Assembly (NCBI GenBank): GCA_016758965.1
Contig: JAEPRB010000046.1
Coordinates: forward strand, 1 to 64,000
Direction of reading: 5' to 3'
Source of the DNA: Circinella minor
Taxonomy: Eukaryota > Mucoromycota > Mucoromycetes > Mucorales > Lichtheimiaceae
Length of the DNA stretch: 64,000 nucleotides
In this document: piece by piece, positions 61,503-64,000 of the stretch
How the letters are laid out: every line of letters begins with the position of its first letter
How positions within the stretch are numbered: position 1 is the stretch's first letter
Program-made: the position numbers and the translations under genes
Notes under the pieces: model-generated
What the model was told of the DNA's origin: nothing
Seen by the model: the letters and a program-made list of their open reading frames with translations, nothing else
The model's database searches: none

Positions 61503-63325
61503 CACTTACAGGTTGTTGTTGTTGTTGAGTACTTGCAAAACTTCCAGTAAAACTAGATGCTTTTTTTATTGAAGAAACAGATTGATTCATAGATGTTGGT
61601 GAAGTAGGTACAGTCGATGTTGTATCTTCATGATGTGTTGTTGTATTATTAATAGAAGAATGATCTTCTTCATCCAAAGCACTAAAACTTGAATGACTTG
61701 TTTGATCAGATAAAATATCAGGAGGTGCTAAATCTGCATTGACATAACCATTATTGATACTATTACTATCACTACCACCCATATAAGTACTTTTGGTTTT
61801 ACGTCGAATGGATACTAAAGTAGATAAAAATTTACGTTCTTTTCCAACTTTTCGACCACTACGATTACTTTTATCTGATATACTAGGTACTGGAACAGGT
61901 GCTTCAAGATGTTGACTTCCATTATTACTTGGTACAGATAAAACTTCACTAAGTGCTGTATTTTTAGTTGATGTAGATGCTAAAGATGCAATAGATCTTT
62001 CAGATCTTGATACAGTAGGTAATTGTTGTTGTTGTTGTTGTTGTTGTTCAGATGATGGTTGATTCATTTGAACCATAGATACAGCTTTACGTAAACCACT
62101 TTTTGAATTAAAAGATGAACAAAATGAATTAATTTCATCTTGAACATTGAAATTACTTGCCGCTGTAAGTACATTATTGGCAACCTATTTAAACAACTTA
62201 AGTTAATATATATAAAAATAACACAATTTGAATATATAAATATTTTACCTCAATACGTTTTAAAAGTTGATCATTTTGTAATACTTCAAAATTTTGTACT
62301 ACTGTTTGTAAATTATTCCAACGATTTTCATCCACTGTTTGATGTTTCTATAATTATTATTATTATTATTTTGATTAGTAAAAAAAATAAAAAATAATAA
62401 AAAAAGTTATTATTTTACCTGGATATAATCAGGACCTGTTTTTATCCATTGATTCTTAATTTGATCCAATCCTTTTGTTGAATCTACTACTTTTAATTCT
62501 GCTTTTTGAGCATTCGGTCCTGATTTAGAAGCTGCTTTTTTATGTTTATTTAGTCGCATTAAACGTTCTTCATAATCTCTACTTAGTCGTTGTAATGTAG
62601 CATCCATCTAATAATAATCATTTAGTATACTATTCTCTCTCTCTCTCTCTCTCTTTATACATATTATTATTATACATACAGATTTAATAGTATGATATTC
62701 ATTATCATTTTGAATAGAAGATCGTAAAGGTCGTTCAACATCTTCAGTAATTTTAAGTGACATAACTGCATGAATTGTATATATTTCAGTTAATTCATTA
62801 TGAAGCATTTCCCATATTGGTTGCATATGTCTAAATAAAATAATAATAATAATAATAATTGAATATAAAATTATAAAGATTTGTTTTTTTAAAAAAGAAA
62901 AAGAAAAGAATACCCTAAAGCAGATTTATCAGTAACAAAATGTTTTTTAGATATCTTTGCCAAGTTTTTTGCATAAAGATCTTCAATATAAGCTCTATTA
63001 TTATTTATAAGGATAATTAGTTTCTCTCTCTCTCTCTCTCTATAATAATAATACTAAATTTTACCTGTCTTTAAAATATTCAGCTAATTCTTCATTTAGT
63101 TTAAGTGCTTTTCGAAGACGTCCTTGAATAACTTCAATACCATCCTTTGGTCTTTCAGTCTAGAAAAAAAAATATAATAAATAAATTATTATTATTGTTT
63201 TAAATAAAAAAACCTTATATTTAATCTTTCCCTCCCTTCCCCCCTCAAACAACCCCCCCCCTTAAAAAAATATTTACCAAGAATACATCGAGATATGGAT
63301 TAGGTGATGATGTTTCCATTGTCAT
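60027..63325 (-). CDS. SYP1: Syp1/FCHO muniscin (F-BAR + mu-homology domain)
   Basis: Nine minus exons (63325-63278, 63159-63065, 62994-62914, 62830-62680, 62607-62419, 62347-62249, 62184-61510, 61436-61312, 61236-60027) total 2673 nt, or 890 residues. The first six exons code an F-BAR domain (residues ~8-260: AYIEDLYAKNLAKISKKH, ALRKALKLNEELAEYF-type coiled helices, MDATLQRLSRDYEERLMRL). Then comes a Ser/Gln-rich disordered linker (including PKVLVDAEGYTIPPPD, a motif seen in the family) and a C-terminal mu-homology domain (~635-885: VQITESIHCLMKGGNVVKSA, GQWMVDQDKMVWPMGEW, LRAKFITKEQGSAQTLQVRF). Muniscins bend membrane, select cargo and arrive first at clathrin sites, binding Ede1/Eps15. I chose the ATG at 63325 over the one at 63319 because it is the first after the AT-rich leader. 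Confidence 0.93.
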
Positions 63326-64000
63326 TTTTAAATTTATATTTAATAAGATGAAAAAGGTTATATATATATTTGGTTGTTGTTATTTCGTTTGACACGTGTT
63401 GTAATATAAGTTTTTGATAATACAAATTGGTTTTTTTTTTTTTAAGAAAAACGTAGAAATGAGAGTTATGGGTGTGTATATGAATGTATGTGTAAAAGTG
63501 GAAAAGGAAAGTAACTTTTTTTAATTCTCTCTTTTTTTTTTTTTGGGTCTATATAAACACCAATGTTTTTTATTTAGAGAATTGCCAAAAAAGATGTAGA
63601 TTGGAGAATTAGTTTTTTTTTAAAAAAAAAAAAAAGTTAAAAAGGTACTCTTTCTCCCCCTTTCATCCCGCTGCACTAAATTATTTTATTTCGGTTGAAT
63701 AATTCATCCTTTTTTTTAAAAAAATGTTACACAAAAAAATTGTGTTAAAAACTTCTTTTTTTTAATCCACTTTTTTTTTGTCGATCTTTTTTTTTTTTTT
63801 ATATATATTTTATATTGTAAAATAGAAAATAAAAAAAAAGACTTTAAAGAATAATCAAAGTGTACGTATTTAAAAATATAAAAAAATCGGAGCAAAATTC
63901 TAAAAAAAAAAACGTGATGAATTAATTGTCAGCTAAAAAAAAGATATATTTTTTATTATTACAAAGAGATATTATTCTTGTTTAAATGCATCACTAATAA
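63326..64000 (-). promoter_or_regulatory. Upstream region of the Syp1-like gene
   Basis: Extremely homopolymer-rich (T8-T13 and A9-A13 runs throughout, for example 63531-63544 and 63619-63634) with a TATATATA at 63360. No coding frame is seen to the window end, so this is probably promoter and leader of the minus-strand gene. Confidence 0.4.

Noticed and set aside
1..64000. CRISPR arrays, bacterial operons, prophage or plasmid genes, rRNA, snRNA
   Set aside because: None found: intron-rich eukaryotic genes throughout, repeats are microsatellites or transposons, and no rRNA or spliceosomal RNA consensus was recognised.

Overview
This window looks like nuclear DNA from an early-diverging filamentous fungus, most likely Mucoromycota (Mucorales-like). 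The reasons are: very AT-rich intergenic DNA full of A/T homopolymers and ATT/TA microsatellites; many short GT-AG introns (mostly about 55-130 nt); Asn/Gln/Ser homopolymer-rich fungal proteins; fungal-type families (Zn2Cys6 regulator, DEP-RGS protein, Ede1- and Syp1-like endocytic proteins); and decayed F-box/LRR genes. The species cannot be named from sequence alone. All exon models below are my own reading. For every multi-exon gene except the short zinc-finger candidate and the small membrane protein, family homology supports the joins, or (Tyr-rich protein) composition does, and exon lengths sum to a multiple of three.

Layout. 0.3 kb: tRNA-Gly(UCC), then 3.6 kb of AT-rich DNA with a ~450-bp direct repeat. 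4-7.1 kb: an F-box/LRR pseudogene broken by two different MITEs. 8.4-12.6 kb: a divergent pair, a 92-aa protein that is one-third tyrosine (minus) and a DCAF-type WD40 protein (plus). 12.6-25.4 kb: a gene-poor block with an inverted F-box relic, an LTR-like block, tRNA-Pro(CGG), several decayed coding relics and a 1.48-kb Mutator-like non-autonomous element with 9-bp target duplications. 25.4-33.9 kb: three plus-strand genes (RRM/R3H RNA-binding protein, Ede1/Eps15-like scaffold, DEP-RGS regulator). 34.3-36.4 kb: mitochondrial propionyl-CoA carboxylase beta (minus). 36.4-43.2 kb: relics and a second copy of the first MITE. 43.2-46.7 kb: Zn2Cys6 transcription factor. 47.4-47.9 kb: small basic protein. 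50.0-51.8 kb: XPG/FEN-like nuclease with an apparent C-terminal membrane anchor. 52.7 kb: possible small membrane protein. 55.6-59.4 kb: transportin (Kap104/TNPO1). 60.0-63.3 kb: Syp1/FCHO muniscin.

The genes are ordinary chromosomal housekeeping and regulatory genes, not an operon. The one functional theme is early clathrin-mediated endocytosis: the Ede1-like and Syp1-like proteins are known partners at the earliest endocytic sites and lie about 30 kb apart here. The most unusual items are the tyrosine-rich small protein, the tail-anchored XPG-like nuclease, and three MITE families with readable target-site duplications, one of which can be shown to have landed in-frame inside an F-box gene.
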